In this document: positions 1-14,283 of the stretch, in pieces | Layout: every line of letters starts with the position of its first letter | How positions within the stretch are numbered: the stretch's first letter is position 1 | NCBI RefSeq assembly: GCF_009730915.1 | Contig: NC_052475.1 | Span: forward strand, 24,799,016 to 24,863,015 | Direction: 5' to 3' | Length of the DNA: 64,000 nucleotides | From: Dioscorea cayenensis subsp. rotundata | Taxonomy: Eukaryota > Streptophyta > Magnoliopsida > Dioscoreales > Dioscoreaceae | Translations under genes and position numbers: made by a program | Notes under the pieces: model-generated | Database searches by the model: none | Told to the model about the DNA's origin: nothing | Seen by the model: only the letters and a program-made list of their open reading frames with translations

Positions 1-412
1 AACTTTCATCACCATCTCTCATAAAAATTAGTCAGTCAATTATGTGAAGTGATTATTTAGTCTCTGGTTTATTTATTTATTTCATTTTAAATTTTTATTA
101 ATATGCAGATACAATGACGTCACATACAAATATTTTATTTGTTAAAAAAAATAAAATAACAATAATAATAAGTATTATTATAATAAAAGAAAAAGGCTTT
201 TGTGAAAATAATATATATTGATAAATAAAAAACTCCGATAATTCGTATTGTTTTCACTGATTGGTTTAAAATAGAATAAACGAGACCGGTTTATTTCAAT
301 TAATGAGCCGAACCAACCCAAAAGGCCGAATAGCTTCATCACTTCCTTGGGTTCTTGTCTTTCCATTCATTAGGTTTTCCAGCATTGAAGATCGGAACTC
401 CGGCAGAAGCCC
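1..412 (+). promoter_or_regulatory. 5' flank and leader of the TOUGH-type gene
   Basis: This AT-rich stretch lies directly upstream of the first coding exon on the plus strand. It should hold the promoter and 5' leader, but I recognise no specific motif I would defend. No coding sequence is supported here. Confidence 0.4.
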
Positions 413-3400
413 ATGGACGGAGATGAGGAGGACCACGTCTTCTATGGCACACCGATCGAGCGAGAAGAGGATACCTCCACTCGCAAGCGCAAGGCGGCCG
501 CCGACGCGGGCCAGCTCCGCTCCCTCCCCGTTTGGAAGCAAGAGGTCCCTCCATTGCTCTGATTTCTTTCAGTTCCCTTGATTAGCTTTAGCTCCGTATT
601 TGGTTGCTGGATGGTTGAATTTTGTGATTACTGATCATGGATAGGATTTTTATGTTAAGAAGCAATTCAGTCTTTGGGAATTGTTACATAAACTTTTACT
701 TTTTTTATTGATTTCGTTGGCGTTGGTTTAGTTCAAGACATTTTTATTGGTTGCTTTCACGAATCGGTTGATTTTGATGTGCTGTGTTTCTTGTGAATGA
801 TTTGTCTGATGTCGGATAGACTTCCAAACTTGTGCTGTTTATGGAGATGTGATTCATTCATGGGATTTGATGTTGGGGTTGCGGTGTAATACTCAATACG
901 CCTTGAGTTGGTTACTTTAGTTTTCAAATTTTGAATTTTGTATTACTGCTATTCAATTTTCAATTGAATTCTGTAAATTTTGCAATTCTTTGTTTTTCTC
1001 TGTTTTATTGGGTTGCATTTATTCAAGTTACAAGGAGAGTGCAGTCGAAGATTCTATTTTTTGGTTCCTTTGGCTTTTATATGAACTTCTGGTTAATTAT
1101 TGATGAAAATCCAGGTGCGAGATGAGGAAGGTCGTAGAAGATTTCACGGTGCTTTTACTGGAGGGTTCTCTGCTGGCTATTACAACACTGTTGGCTCAAA
1201 AGAGGGTGTGCTACACTGAGATCTAGAAACTTGAAATTATGGCTGAATTTTTATGGCTTTGAATTTCAGAGAACTAATTGAAAGCTTTCCAGGATGGACT
1301 CCGCAGACATTTACTTCATCACGGAAGAACAGAGCTGAATTTAAACAGCAGAGTATATACCAATTTCTAGATGATGATGAGATAAAGGTACTGAAATAGA
1401 CATTCAAATTATATTAGTCTTTCAATCAATATTCTTTTACTTCTTGCCTTTATATGTACAGTGAGGGGTATTTCATGTGTTTTGATTAGGTAATAATTGA
1501 GAAGAAATAATTTTAAATAGAATGGGGTTGAAATTTTTACGCTAAACAATGAGTAGTTATTATATTTCTGGATGCATAAGGATACACAATATGTAGTGGC
1601 TACGTATGTTTAATATGAACAGCATAATGGCATGCTTACTTGAGGAAGAAAATATCATAAAGTCATGTGAGCATTGTCTGTATGTAAACCATCTGTACTT
1701 CAAAGAATTTTCAGAAAGATCACACATATAGCTGACTTATGTGCAGAGTATGCTCTTTTCAAACTTACATAGGAAGTAGTTCAACACTCATTTTATATCA
1801 TGGCTGGCTATTCTTTTCTATGTAAATAGCCGGGGATGCATATTAGGAGAGTAGGGATGTATTGAGGGAGCAAATTATGTACAATTGTACCTGTTCCAGT
1901 GGTTTTGAGCTCACTAAAGGTGTTTCCCCTTATTATATTGATTCTTCAATTAATTCTTCCATAAATTGTGTTGTTTTGTTATTAATCAACAATATCTCTT
2001 AATCCTCTTTATGCTTTGATTTGTTGGGAGATAAATATAGGGGATGCTTCCAATGATGTTAAAGAGGGTGCTGCTTGTGACGGACATATATGTGTTGAAG
2101 GGTTGCCTTTGAGCTTTGTTTCCTTTTCAGCTATGGGATTTGCTTTGTTCAATATATGATAGCATATTTCCTAGTCACCTTTTGGCTTAAGTAATATTTT
2201 CTGTCTATTGTCATGGAACAATTAATTACATTTACTGACTACAAATTATTTTTGATTTGATGTAATTAGCTTCTTATGTTAATACCAATGCTTACTATTA
2301 AAGCTCAAAGCAATTTTTATTTTTTTTTATTCAAATATGAATGAACACATATTTTGTAAATTATAACTTTGTTCGTAATTTCACCTTATCTATGTGTTAT
2401 GTGAACACATAGGACATGGGAGGTCATGCTTTAGAGACATCTACGCGGTTTGACACTTTTGGATTCACTGCAGCAGAATATGCTCGGACACAAGCAGAAA
2501 AGGAACAGGAGAAGAGGTCTAACTCTTGCTTAACAACTTCGCTTATGTACAATTGATTCTATTTCATGAGAGGTTGCTACAATAATGATGAAGCTTTATT
2601 TAGTAACGCCACATCCCTTCGATAAAATCTAGTATATTTTGTTATTAAAACATAAATATTTGGAATGTGCGATTGGTTTCAGTTACATGTGTAATTTCTT
2701 CATATGGCTATACCCTAGCTTAATTAACCAATTACATCTTAAAACTTATTGGGATTCATGGTGTTTTTATTTGGGCATCATATTGGATTTCACAAATACT
2801 ATCTTAACTGATTTCTATCTTTTAATTTCAAAACCCTGAGGTTAGGTTCTAAACTTTTATCGAACTTAACCCAATTGACATTTTTAAGCAGATGTTATAA
2901 TAATAAAAATAGTATTTCTAACATGTATATTTCATTGTGCCCTATAATTACAGGCCATCTGCTATTCCTGGACCTGCTCCTGATGACATTGTTCTTCCAG
3001 CGGCAGATTCCATTGGTTTGCTTTTGCTTTCTAGTTTCAAATTAAGAAGACAAGTAAATTCTTTCTCACATTGAGTTGAATATTTGATCGTTCTGTAGGT
3101 ATGAAGTTGTTGCAGAAAATGGGATGGCGACGTGGACATTCAATTAGGGAGACCAAAGCTGATTCACTATATGGTAAGCTTCTACATTTGCTATTTCATA
3201 TACTCTCTGTTGCTCAAACATTTGGAAACTGACTTGAGGTCTGTGGGAGTATGGCATGTTTGAATTCATTAGTGAGGAAGGAGTAGTTGGATTATTATGA
3301 TCTGATTCCAGTTATGCCTCTCTATTTGCTGTGTTTTGTCAAATTGGGCATGGAGGTATTAGAAGTCTTACTAATGAAAATAAGATTTATAAAGTTACCT

Positions 3401-6400
3401 TTGGTATATAAATTGTGTTATTTGGTCTCAGAACTCCACTGGAACCTTACTGCAGTTCTGTTATATGCTTCTTGAACCATGTGCGAATTAATATCTTCAT
3501 GTGTAGGCATTTATATATATGACTGTTCAATCCAGAGATACGGTTATTATTGCCTCATGCATTAGTGTGTGTGTTCTTTATCTGCTAGATCATTCTTCAT
3601 GAGTGCATTCTTCACTGCTGGTCTTTAGTTCTCATGTTTTCTTGCTAGAACTTTAGTTAATTCTTTTGCCTACATAATTTTCTAACTACTGTTGCTACAT
3701 GAGCTTAAATCTAATTAATGCTCTCTTGATGTTTGTGTTTTAGATGCACGCAGGGAAGCTAGGAAAGCACTCATTGCATTTTCTAGCGCTGCTGGTGAAC
3801 CAGATCTTGCCCAAATTGAATCAAGCTTATCTGGAAATGATGAGTTAACTGAAAGATCCAATGATGACATTTACAGTTCTGGGAGCACACCTGTAAGTAA
3901 TTGATTTGGCTTTATGAACCATTTGATGGGTTGCTCATTTCCTCTTATTTTCTAAAACTGGTGCTTCTGTTAAGTTTTTTGAGCTAATTAATGTACATAC
4001 TTGGCTTGAACAAATTTGTTGAATGGGACTTTACCTAGTTAATCTTTGTTTCAAAAGTATTTCCTTCTGTTTTCATGTCCTATCTTATTTAACTAAGTAT
4101 TTTTATTTCCATGGACTTTCGAAGGTACTCTTAAACCATGTGACCAGACTTTGTTGTTTTTATTCTTCATGCTTCATTGCTTTATTTCGCAAAAATGTAA
4201 GGGCTGTATTGTATCAATCAAGCCTATTGTTTCCCATGATTGCACTTAATATTTGCCCACAATGTGTGCATGCCTTTTGGCTCAATATTGTCAATGTTGT
4301 GATTGTATTGTCTTCATACACTATATGTGTTACTTAACTACACTTTTTCTCACCATTGTCAGGTATATGTACTCAACCCAAAGCAGGACGTGTTTGGGTT
4401 GGGTTATGATCCATTCAAGCATGCTACTGAATTCAGAGGTATTTAGAGTTAGAAACAGTTGATTTTTTACTGTCGAGTCCTGTGTCGGGTGGGATATTAT
4501 GTCACCAGATTTTTTTTTTTACTCCTTTTCAGATAGGAAAGAGTTACATGAAGCTAGAAGAAAAGATCAGGATAATAGAAAAGGTTTTCCGATGAGGAAG
4601 AGTCTTTTTGCTTCTAACTGTAAGATATCTCCATATCAGTAACATGAAACATTGTTAAATTTGTGTGATTTCCAAATTTTGAGTATATTCTCCTTGTGCT
4701 GTTATCTGTGATTTTCTTTCAGAAAAATTGTATTTCTGGTGGGTGAATTTTAAATTTAATCACTTAGCCCATTCTCAGCAGGAAAATATGCACCAGGCTT
4801 TGGAATTGGGGCACTTGAGGAACTTGATGTTGAGGATGAAGACATCTATGCATCTGGCACTGCCTGTATGTGAACCTCATCATTGTAACGTCTTCTAGTC
4901 AGTTAATATGATGACCACCTGAAGATTTCTTTGGATCATGACCATAAATTTGATATTTATTGACTTATGATTATTGATATCTTAGTTTCAGATATGCATA
5001 GATTATCACAATTTCTTCAAGAAAGGAAAGTTTACTCTGAAGTAAAGCACTTATCATATAAACATTTATGATGTGGCTATGAGTGATTGCTTCATCTTTA
5101 ATATAAACCCAAGGATCACCATTTATCTCCAGGTTGCTTTATGACTCATCTGGCACAACGATAGTCTCTGTTGAAAGCCAAAACTTGCAACCACATGGAT
5201 ATGCACTATCTATACTGGATAATAGTTATTATAGGGTCCTAACACATTGCACACTATCACTACCTCGCACTTGTGGTAGATGATGTACGGTGGTTCTATT
5301 TTAAGCAAGTCATCTTCAAGGCAAAATGCCTCAGCTTTCAGTGAATGTTGAATTTTCATTATTTTTTTTTGATATAATAAAATGAATGCTAGTAGTTCTG
5401 CAATTCCATGTGTATGGGTGGTATCTTTGAAGGTGTAAAAGATATATGGTGTTATACTGGTTTGGCCTCTGTTTGCCAGTTTAGAATTCAGGCAATATCT
5501 AAGGAACCTGGAATCGATTCAGTGACTTGCGAATGTAATAAACGACCAATTAAAGTTAAGGTTAGTTGGCATGATTTGCGAATATAATAAACCTTGTTTT
5601 GATGAATTAGTTCGAGAAAATTTGTTGAAGAATATTGTACTTTTAAATCATATTTCTATCCACTTTTCTTGGTGTTGTCTAATGCTGTGAAGTCATATGC
5701 CTTGAATATATATATATATATATATTTATAGTGCCTATATCTGTGATTTAAGGCACAAGTTCTTTACTCAGTTGACAAATTTATCCTATCTTAATCAAGT
5801 GGTTCATTTCTTTTTACAAAATGTCAGTTTTTCTTGTTCAGTAAATTGTTTGTGATTGTATATTTGGTGTTTCTTTTGCCTTGCTTCTGATATTTGATAT
5901 TCAGTAGGTTACGCCTTGGAGGAAACTGAAGTTGAAGAAAAGGAGCCAGCAAAAGTAACCCAAAATAACAATAAACTGGAATATAGAAAACAAGGTGTTA
6001 TTTCTGGTTTTAAAGTTGCATCAAACCCAGATTACAATGTGGAGAGGTAACTACGTGAATTTTTTCTTCATGTGACTATGTATTGATTGAACCCAGAGGC
6101 ATGACATGGGCAAATCTGATGCATGCACTATGTCCTTGATTGTTTTGGAAATAACTTGGAACAGGAATAACCTTCTAAAATCTTAATTAATTAAACTATT
6201 ATAATAACTAATTACTTAGTATTGATTGAACATTAGCCACTAATTTGCCTCTGCGATTAATTGAACTAAAACAATTTGAATTGCTAAATATTTATTTCCC
6301 TTAGTAGTAACAAGGCCAAACCTCATAATAATTTGGAAATAACTCGGGATGAAAGTTTTCGCTTCAATACAAATTCAAATTCCAATATTGCAACTTATCC

Positions 6401-9400
6401 CGACTTACTCCAAGTCTCCAACCACACCACCTGGGTATTAGGACTAAGTAGTGTGATTTTTTGATGTATTCTAAATCTTGTTCTGTATTGTGATGTGTGT
6501 GTAATGTCTTCTGAAGTCATCAATGGATCCTTCTCCATAATTAACTGTCAATTTGAAACTGCTGCATGTGATGATGTTTATTATTGTTGCAGTTCTGTTG
6601 TACTATTATACACTTGCACATTGTTGCATATGCATAAATAACCAGTTCACGGATACACAGCCATTTACACTTTTATTTAAATCTCAGGTGAATATTTTAT
6701 ACTAATTCTTGCCATCTCCCCAGCAGATTCCGTCCTCCTGTTATTCCACAGGACTTTGAGCCAGTTCACAAGTTTTCCTCTCCTCCTGATCCTGCAAGCA
6801 AGTTTGCTGAAGCTCTTCCTCCAGAAGTTCCTCCTCCTGAAGACAGCAATTTGAAACTGTTGATAGATGGGCTTGCAACTCTGGTTGCTCGTTGTGGTAA
6901 ATTATTTGAGGATCTTTCCAAAGAAAAGAATAAGTCCAACCCCCTATTTTCTTTTATTACGGGAGGAAATGGCCATAGTTATTATTTACGGAAGTTGTGG
7001 GAGGAAAAACAAAAACATGGTGATCAGCAAAAGCAAATGGACACGAAATCTATGCCATCTGTCCCGAAGCTGACAGCTGAGAGTCGTGGACGAATTTTAG
7101 GTGAAAGGCCTCTGGAGAAAAGCACTGAATCCAGCTCATCCGTTGCCCCCAAAGAAATCATTCATCTTCAATCCAATCTTTCAGATACTTTCACTAAACC
7201 AGCATCTCTTGTGAGTTCCGTTCCATGCATAATTTTATTTGTTCATATGCCCTGTGTATTCCTTGTGTACTGATCACCATTCTTTCTTGCAATTTCAAGT
7301 CATTTGTGTATTGGTTTTGCTGTAGTGATTATAATCTAAATTAATTTTTGCTTGACCAACAGCAACAGGCTCAGCCATCTGAATCTGAGAAACCGTTCAA
7401 AAGTGATCCTGCAAAACAAAAAAGATTTGAGCTGTTTCTTAAGGATAAATATCAAGGTGGTCTCCGCTCCACACATTCTTCAGGTACCAATGGGATGTCT
7501 GAAACTGATCGAGCTCGTGAAAGACTGGACTTTGAGGCTGCAGCAGAAGCAATTGAGAAAGGGAAGAACAAACAAACTAATAATCAATCAGTTGAGCAGT
7601 TTCTGGAGCTGGCCAGAAGTGGGGATCTGCACTTCATCCCTTCCCTTGGAACAGAGGTAGAACTTCATTGGCCATTTTACTACTTTCATTTAAATTATGA
7701 TATATGATAAGCAATCAGCAATGCAACCTGTTATATGCTTAAGCAGAAAGACCAAAGTTCTCATGATGAGGAAAAGACCAAAATTTACCCCAAGAGGGAG
7801 GAATTTCAATGGCGACCTTCACCCATTCTTTGCAAGCGATTTGATATCATTGATCCTTTTATGGGAAAGGTATGCTAGGTAGCTCTTTTTGCGTCAATGC
7901 ATTTCCTTAAAATTATATTCTTCTTACACATTTTCTCGATCTCATCCAACAATCTTTGCTTGTCATACTGAATTTTCTTATGTGAAAATGTAGTAGCCTT
8001 GCCTTCTGTTGCTATTTGTAAAACAATCTGTGGTTGATTCCACTTATTTTCACAATACAAGTCTATGGCATATGAAATCAATAAGTCTGCATCCTGTCAC
8101 TGCTTTCTGCAAGCCTCTTATCCTTGTGACTTAGATTTCTCTTTCATTTATCTACTACATTAACTGTTTTACCCCTTTGATTTATCTATGCAAATGTTAT
8201 ATGTTGTGTGCAATGAATGTGTTCATGATGGGGATTTGAGGAAGTAGATGTACCTTACATAGTGCCATTTTCTTGGCACGATAAGATGTTTCAATTATTT
8301 TTGAGCCGAAAGGCCTCGAGGTCATAAGACAGGAATCAGTGGCCTGGGTGATGGTTGTCTGTAGGGGTGGAAGATTGGTGATCCACGAGAAGTGCTTTAC
8401 CTGATATGGATTTTCAACCTAGCCTTTATACCCATATGCATGTTTAGGTTAGACGTTGCATAATATTCTTTGCCTTATTATTACTGGATTCAGTAAATGG
8501 AATAGAAAAACTTTTTTCACTATGGGAGCTCTGATTGGAATGCCTTTTTTAGTTTGTATTTTTTGTTAAACTTTGTGAAACATAGAATGCTACCTTTAGG
8601 GGAGACATAAGCAGCTATCATATGCCAATGCACATGATGATTTGATTAGCTTGCCATTTGCAGCCACCTCCCCTTCCTAGAGCAAGAAGCAGGATGGAGA
8701 GCCTCATTTTCACCCCAGATTCTGCCAAGAGTGTTCAACCTGCAAAAACTGAGGCTGCAGAGAGAGATGCATTGCCTATATCTCAACCAAAGATTCAAGA
8801 GGAAACCAAGCTTAATGCAGAGGAGGCTGATAATGAGTTAAATCTAGCAAATGTTGAGAGGCCAGTTGATCTATATAAGGTGCTTGTTTCCTTCTCAGTC
8901 ATGGCACACCTCAGTTATTATGAATTTCTCCTTGGCATGTGCTCCTGCTCTTACTTCATAGCATGTCTGGATATCCTTGTACAGTTTATTTTATGTGGCC
9001 ATTGATGGTGAGGCTAGTCGTAATTATCATATAATTTATTTATTCCTTTCATATACAGGCTATCTTCTCTGATGATTCAGATGATGAAGGGGATTTTGCT
9101 AGTCTTAATAATGTAGATCAAGAAAAGAAGGCTGAAGGTGCTAACATGACTCTAAACCGTCTGGTAGCTGGGGATTTTCTGGAGTCTCTTGGGAAAGAGC
9201 TAGGACTGGGAGTTCCTTCAGATACAAATGATGGACAATACAAGGCCAACTTGGAAACTGGTGGTGATGGTAACAATAACATATCTTCAAAGAATGAAAG
9301 ATCTGGTTTAGGACATCAATCGTCCAACATGCTTTGGGAAAATAAAGAACCCACAGTTAGTAAATCAAGTTCTCTAGAGAATGCCATGGGAAATGTTTCT

Positions 9401-9874
9401 TCAGGTGCACAACATGACATGATTGACAAAAGGGCTGTTCCTCTTGAAGGAGATGTGCTTGGTAATACTGATTCACGAAGAAGTAACAGAAGCATTAGTT
9501 CCAGTGGAAGAACCATCTATTCTGATCACCAGGAAGGTGAGGATCCATCAGAGGAAAAAGATCACCGAGCTAACAGGCATAAAATCCGGTCACAACATCG
9601 TCGAAGGAGTAGGAGTTCAGATTCTGATTCTTCCAGTGATAGTCAACAACGTGTTCGTTCAAGGTCGAAATCGGACAAAAGGTCTTCTGGAGGAGAAAGT
9701 AGAAAACATTCCAAAAATCACAGGCACAAAAGGAGAAGATCTAGGTCGAGATATTCTAGCCATGATGATGACAGAGATCAAAAGGATGATCACAGGAGAA
9801 AGGATAAGAGACACAGGGATGGAGCAAGTGATACCACTTACTCCAAACATGATGACTACAGAAAGTACCGCTGA
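413..9874 (+). CDS. TGH: G-patch/SURP domain RNA-processing protein, TOUGH (TGH) type
   Basis: The model has 16 exons: 413-544, 1115-1205, 1293-1387, 2413-2516, 2954-3015, 3099-3173, 3744-3892, 4363-4438, 4533-4619, 4779-4865, 5905-6046, 6727-7210, 7363-7656, 7747-7869, 8664-8879 and 9059-9874. It closes in frame to 1010 residues; Arabidopsis TGH is about 930. The start opens [18 protein letters not shown], typical of the family. Residues ~30-115 match the conserved TGH/GPATCH1 N-terminal region (DUF1604). The G-patch ([14 protein letters not shown]) is at ~160-187, a SURP/SWAP module ([16 protein letters not shown]...) at ~409-462, and the last ~90 residues are an Arg/Ser-rich tail. In Arabidopsis TGH is a nuclear protein that helps Dicer-like complexes process microRNA and siRNA precursors and is linked to splicing; that role is inferred here. 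Exons 11 and 12 each have tandem in-frame acceptors, so the length may vary by one residue at each. Confidence 0.93.
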
Positions 9875-11258
9875 ATCGGTCCTGATGGGAAGGTTTTGTT
9901 CATTCATTCTGTGTTGAGAAATCTTAGGATTGTAAAAGTGACATGTTTCTATATTAGTTTCATCAGGTAATGTTTTAAGATCAAACTTGGTAATGGAATT
10001 GAGATGCATGCACATTTAGCCACTTAGTCTCAATGATATTATCCTGTTGAATCTGTGAAGACGCATTAAGCTGGGCCTTCTTTTATTGATCCTAAGCAAC
10101 GGTCTGTTTGGATGGAATAGGTAATAGAAGAAAAGGTAATAGAAAAATTCATCTTCATCTGTTCATTTTCTTTCGTTTGGTTGTCCATCTTATCTTTCTT
10201 TTCCTATTCAAGTCTCTATATTCTTGCCAAAACGGCATTATATCCTTTTTGAAGCTCCTTTTTCTTCATGACAGGTCAGCAGCTGGGTTCTCTTTCCTTA
10301 TGAAAGCAACGGAGTAACTATTGAGGAATCTGCTGAATTGAAAGGCGGCAACTGAAAGTGGTATTTCTCTTAAAATGTTTTCATCTGGATTAATAATTTA
10401 GCATATTATCAGTGTTTCTCATAGACCTTTACTTTTTGCCACCTTTCAAGAAATATATGCCAAATGGTCTTATTAACTTTATCAAAGGTGTAGTTGTTAA
10501 AACCAAAACCAGTCTACATAGGGACACAGGTTTATCTTGTGAGGCTTTGTAACTATTCTTAGAAGAACTTCAATAATGAATGACTTTGATATATGGTTAC
10601 TGGTTAGTGAAACTTTGTGGTTTTTAGTGGCCCTTAGCTAGAGTACAAACTACACAACTAATAAATACCAAAACCATAACCAAACAAGACATGTACCCAA
10701 TTGTTTGTCCATAAAGTGACAAGGATGGGAGAGTATCATCTATAAAGAAACTAAATTAGGAGGACCATCCAAATCATTTTGCACAACAAAAGCTAGGCTA
10801 GTTAGCACTTTAAGAGATTGGTTGAGCCTTTTCTTCTGACACAATAAAATGGGGCCACTTCAGTTGCTAAACATTACATATCTAATTCAATTAGGTGCTT
10901 GCTAAAACATTAGAAAACAGTTGGCTGGTCCTTTATACGGATTACATCATTAACCAAATCCTTTGTTATAAATAATTTGTAAATTTATTTTATATAAATT
11001 TAATGTCTTCAATTCATTTAAAGAGTTACATCAACTCCAATTCCTACCAAGTACCAACTAAACACTACTTTAAAGTTGAACTAACACACCCAATTCATCT
11101 GATAAAGTTCAATATATGTTGCTTAACCTAATCCATTAGATTTGTCCATACTGTTAAAGTTATTACTTATGAATGACAAGTTGGAAAAGTATTCATGCAC
11201 CCACTCCATCATTCCATTTGCCCAGTTCCTATCCAAATATATAATTGATAAACACATA

Positions 11259-11280
11259 ATATATATATATATATATATAT
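11259..11280. repeat. (AT)n microsatellite
   Basis: A run of about eleven AT units in the spacer between the TGH and ATPase genes. Shorter AT runs follow near 11728-11740 and 11764-11778. Confidence 0.9.
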
Positions 11281-12317
11281 TGGTACTTAAAACAATTATG
11301 AGATCATGGACTTGTGGCTTGATTGACCATAGTATGAGAGTGACTTTTTCCTGAGTCACATGATGTTATGTGGTTTTGTTTATTTTTATTTATTTTAATT
11401 AAGAATTCATTTGCATGATGAATCCTGACCTGTGAACTATCCAGGATATAATTTTAAGTTTAGAAGTTTATGATTCTAATTGGATAAGAAGAGTTGAACA
11501 TCAGTGACTAAATTAAGATTTCTCAGAAAACTATTATTGTAGAGAAGGGAAAAAAAATCCTAATTATTGAAAGCTTTGATATATTTATACATATAAAGTT
11601 GAACAAAACTCATTAATTGATATAAATAGTTACAAAACAAATAGAGAAACTCCTGTTCACTAATGTTTAGTGTCTATGAATTTCAATATCTTAATTAAAA
11701 AAATTGTATTAAACCAATTTTTTCAATATATATATATATTCAATATAAAACACAATTTTAGGATATATATATATATATAAATTTTATTATTAAATGTTAT
11801 TTATTAGGCTAAATAAAGTATTGTAGTAAAAAATTTACATCAACATCTTAGTTACTTCCAGGCTCATAATGCACATTATTATGGGTTTGTTGAGTGGAAG
11901 GTTCAAACATATTGTTAGCTAGGAAGAAAGAAATGGAGAAAAAGTTCCAAAAGGGTTTTGTTCTGCCATGAAAGCTAAAGTTTACTTGAAAAGTTTGTCA
12001 CCTTGTATGCACACCATCACATCATTCTCAATATAAATAATTTTCTTTAGAATTCATTTAGAAATGGCACCTTTAATTTATATGATTATAATGGCAATGA
12101 AAGCTGTCAATTTATTAATTTTTCTTTATCATCGCCACAATAATAAGCGAATGGTAATTCTATTAACTCCTACGTCCTATAAGGTCGAGGATTCAATTTT
12201 TTTTTCAAATCTATGGTTTGTCCACATTATAAATATATATATATATATAGTGATGTAACCAGCTTATGTTTGGATCATGTTTGGATCATGATAAATTTGT
12301 TATAATATTTGTTATCA

Positions 12318-12359
<42 letters not shown>
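12318..12359. repeat. (AAT)n microsatellite
   Basis: About thirteen AAT units. A second trinucleotide tract of the complementary register, (ATT)n, lies about 500 bases downstream, so the two could pair as a long imperfect hairpin. Confidence 0.95.
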
Positions 12360-12360
<1 letters not shown>

Positions 12361-12862
12361 TTTGTTAAATTTTTTATATTAAAAGGAAAATGCAAGACTA
12401 TTGTGAGGATAATATCTTTTTATTTTACTTGCTCTATATTTATCCACATCTCATATCAACCACAATCCAAACATGACAAGGGCTTGCATTTCTCCATAAA
12501 TACATAAATTACCAAGCTTTGTACATAAACAATAGAAAATTTTTGCACATAATTGCAGCATAAAAGTAAAAAAAAAAAAAAGTTATTTTAATATTGGGAC
12601 CCATGAAGTTAAAGCATTGGGCCTCGGAAAATAACTACTAAATTTAAACCAATCTTGGGACCACTAATTAAAACCATTTATTACCTCATTTTAATAGAAC
12701 TTTATAGATTAACGCACAACTACTACTCATCTCATTTTCATAAGAATTTATAATAATTCAAAAATTAATATAATTTATCCACTATCAAAATGAACTTTTC
12801 AATCTTCTATTCATAAAAAAAAAAAACTTTGAACTAGTCCAACAAACTAGAAGATTTGATCA

Positions 12863-12863
<1 letters not shown>

Positions 12864-12911
<48 letters not shown>
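12864..12911. repeat. (ATT)n microsatellite
   Basis: About fifteen ATT units, in inverted orientation relative to the AAT tract at 12318. On the minus strand it reads as a poly-asparagine stretch that should not be taken for a gene. Confidence 0.95.
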
Positions 12912-13456
12912 TAAATAAAATCTCTCATGATAAATCAATTTGTTGTCACAAATATATTTCAAATCCAAACAAACCATAATACTCCCAATTTTTTTTTCAA
13001 AATAAATACATAAATAAATAATTTCCCTAAACAAAAAAACTACATCTCCATCCCATATTCTACGTATGCATGCTGGTGACATGAAAACAGGAGAAACAAA
13101 ACAAATCTCTAATTAATCTAAAATTAATGGAGTAAATACAAACTCTGATTCAGTGACTTGTGGATTAATCAACCTCCAAATAAAAAAATAAAAATAAATA
13201 AATAAACAATAATAAAAATTTGAAAAAAAAAAAGAAAAGAAAAAATTCACCCACCATATCTACCAAAACAGTGGTAGAACACATAAAATATTACTCACTT
13301 CCTAAATATATTTATTGTCACTTCCATGCAATGTTCTCAAAAATGTACACTCAAATTCTCATCCATTCATGTGTTCAACGTTCCTTTGATTTTTCCTAAT
13401 GCATCTTGCTTGGCCTCTCTGTTGATACACTTGATGTTTAGAATTTTAGATAGATT

Positions 13457-13484
13457 GAGATAGAGATAGAGATAGAGATAGAGA
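13457..13484 (+). repeat. (GATAGA)n short tandem repeat
   Basis: Four to five GATAGA units about 800 bases before the ATPase start codon, in what is probably promoter or leader sequence. Purine-rich (CT/GA) tracts are frequent in plant core promoters and leaders, but no function can be assigned from this alone. Confidence 0.75.
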
Positions 13485-14283
13485 AAGAAGAAAGGATTTA
13501 GAGAATTCATAGAGTGAGCGGCAATGGCGGAGGCGAGAGAAGAGGCGTAGTAGGTGCCTGCCAAAATTCTACATCATGTTGATCACATTGACCGTATAGA
13601 GCTGCGTGCATGCTCTGTGTTTCTATCTCATTTAGATCCAAAATACTCGGAGTGAAACTACAAAAGAGAGTTTGGAGGTTGTTGGGATGGTTTTTTTAAG
13701 GTCAGGAGTCATTGAAAAGATTGAACTTTTTTGGGTGAGGATTCAACCCCATGCTGCCACCTCTGAAGAGAATTCAGAGGTGGCTCTTTGAGTGAGTGAT
13801 CTCCAATTGTTAGATTCCAAGGTGGGATGTCCTTTTTTGGAATTTTTTTAAGAGGTAGAGAGAAAAAGAAAGACAGAGTGAGAGAAGAGATAAGAAAGGT
13901 GAGATTTTAGTAAGTTTAATCAGTTGGGCATTGGTTGTCAGCCTTGGAATTGATGCAAAGATTGGATTTTGGTGAAAGGATTGCTTTCTGCTTGTGAAAT
14001 TGGTTTCAATGAATGAAGAAGCTATTCTTACTTTTTAACCTTTGCTTTCAGAGGAACTCCAGCTTGTGAAGAAGGTATCTGGGAAGGCTTTGGGGGGGTA
14101 GCTATAAAGTGCAGCAGCTCAGAAGCTTCCTTCTTGTATTAGTTTTCAATTTTGGTATCTTTTGGTTTGGCTTCCTTTTCAGCTCAAGCAAGGCATGATG
14201 ACCTTTCTTCTCTCCATATGACATTTTCCTTATCCTCTCTTGAGTTGTTGTTAGCTGTGAATTGCTTTGATTGGGATTGAGAT
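13485..14283 (+). promoter_or_regulatory. Promoter and 5' leader region of the P4-ATPase gene
   Basis: The sequence becomes purine-rich and less AT-rich here, running up to the ATG at 14284, which suggests transcribed leader. A possible leader-intron donor (AAG followed by GTATCT) lies near 14074, but I could not pair it with a convincing acceptor, so the leader structure is unresolved. No coding sequence is seen. Confidence 0.45.

Larger units (their letters stand above)
9875..13440. other. 3' flank of the TGH gene and AT-rich spacer
   Basis: The first few hundred bases should be the 3' untranslated region of the TGH-type gene. The rest is AT-rich spacer with A/T dinucleotide and trinucleotide tracts. 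The open frames that occur have no family pattern, and one is only a translated ATT repeat. I see no gene and no clear transposon ends. Confidence 0.6.

Noticed and set aside
4023-4462. Cysteine- and leucine-rich open frames in the TOUGH-type gene
   Set aside because: They lie in T-rich intron sequence and only overlap the true exon 8 in the wrong frame.
9659-10015. Minus-strand open frame at the end of the TOUGH-type gene
   Set aside because: It is the complement of the Arg/Ser-rich coding exon, whose codon bias keeps the opposite strand open.
12834-13082. Minus-strand open frame with a poly-asparagine run
   Set aside because: The run is the translated ATT microsatellite and the remainder has no family pattern.
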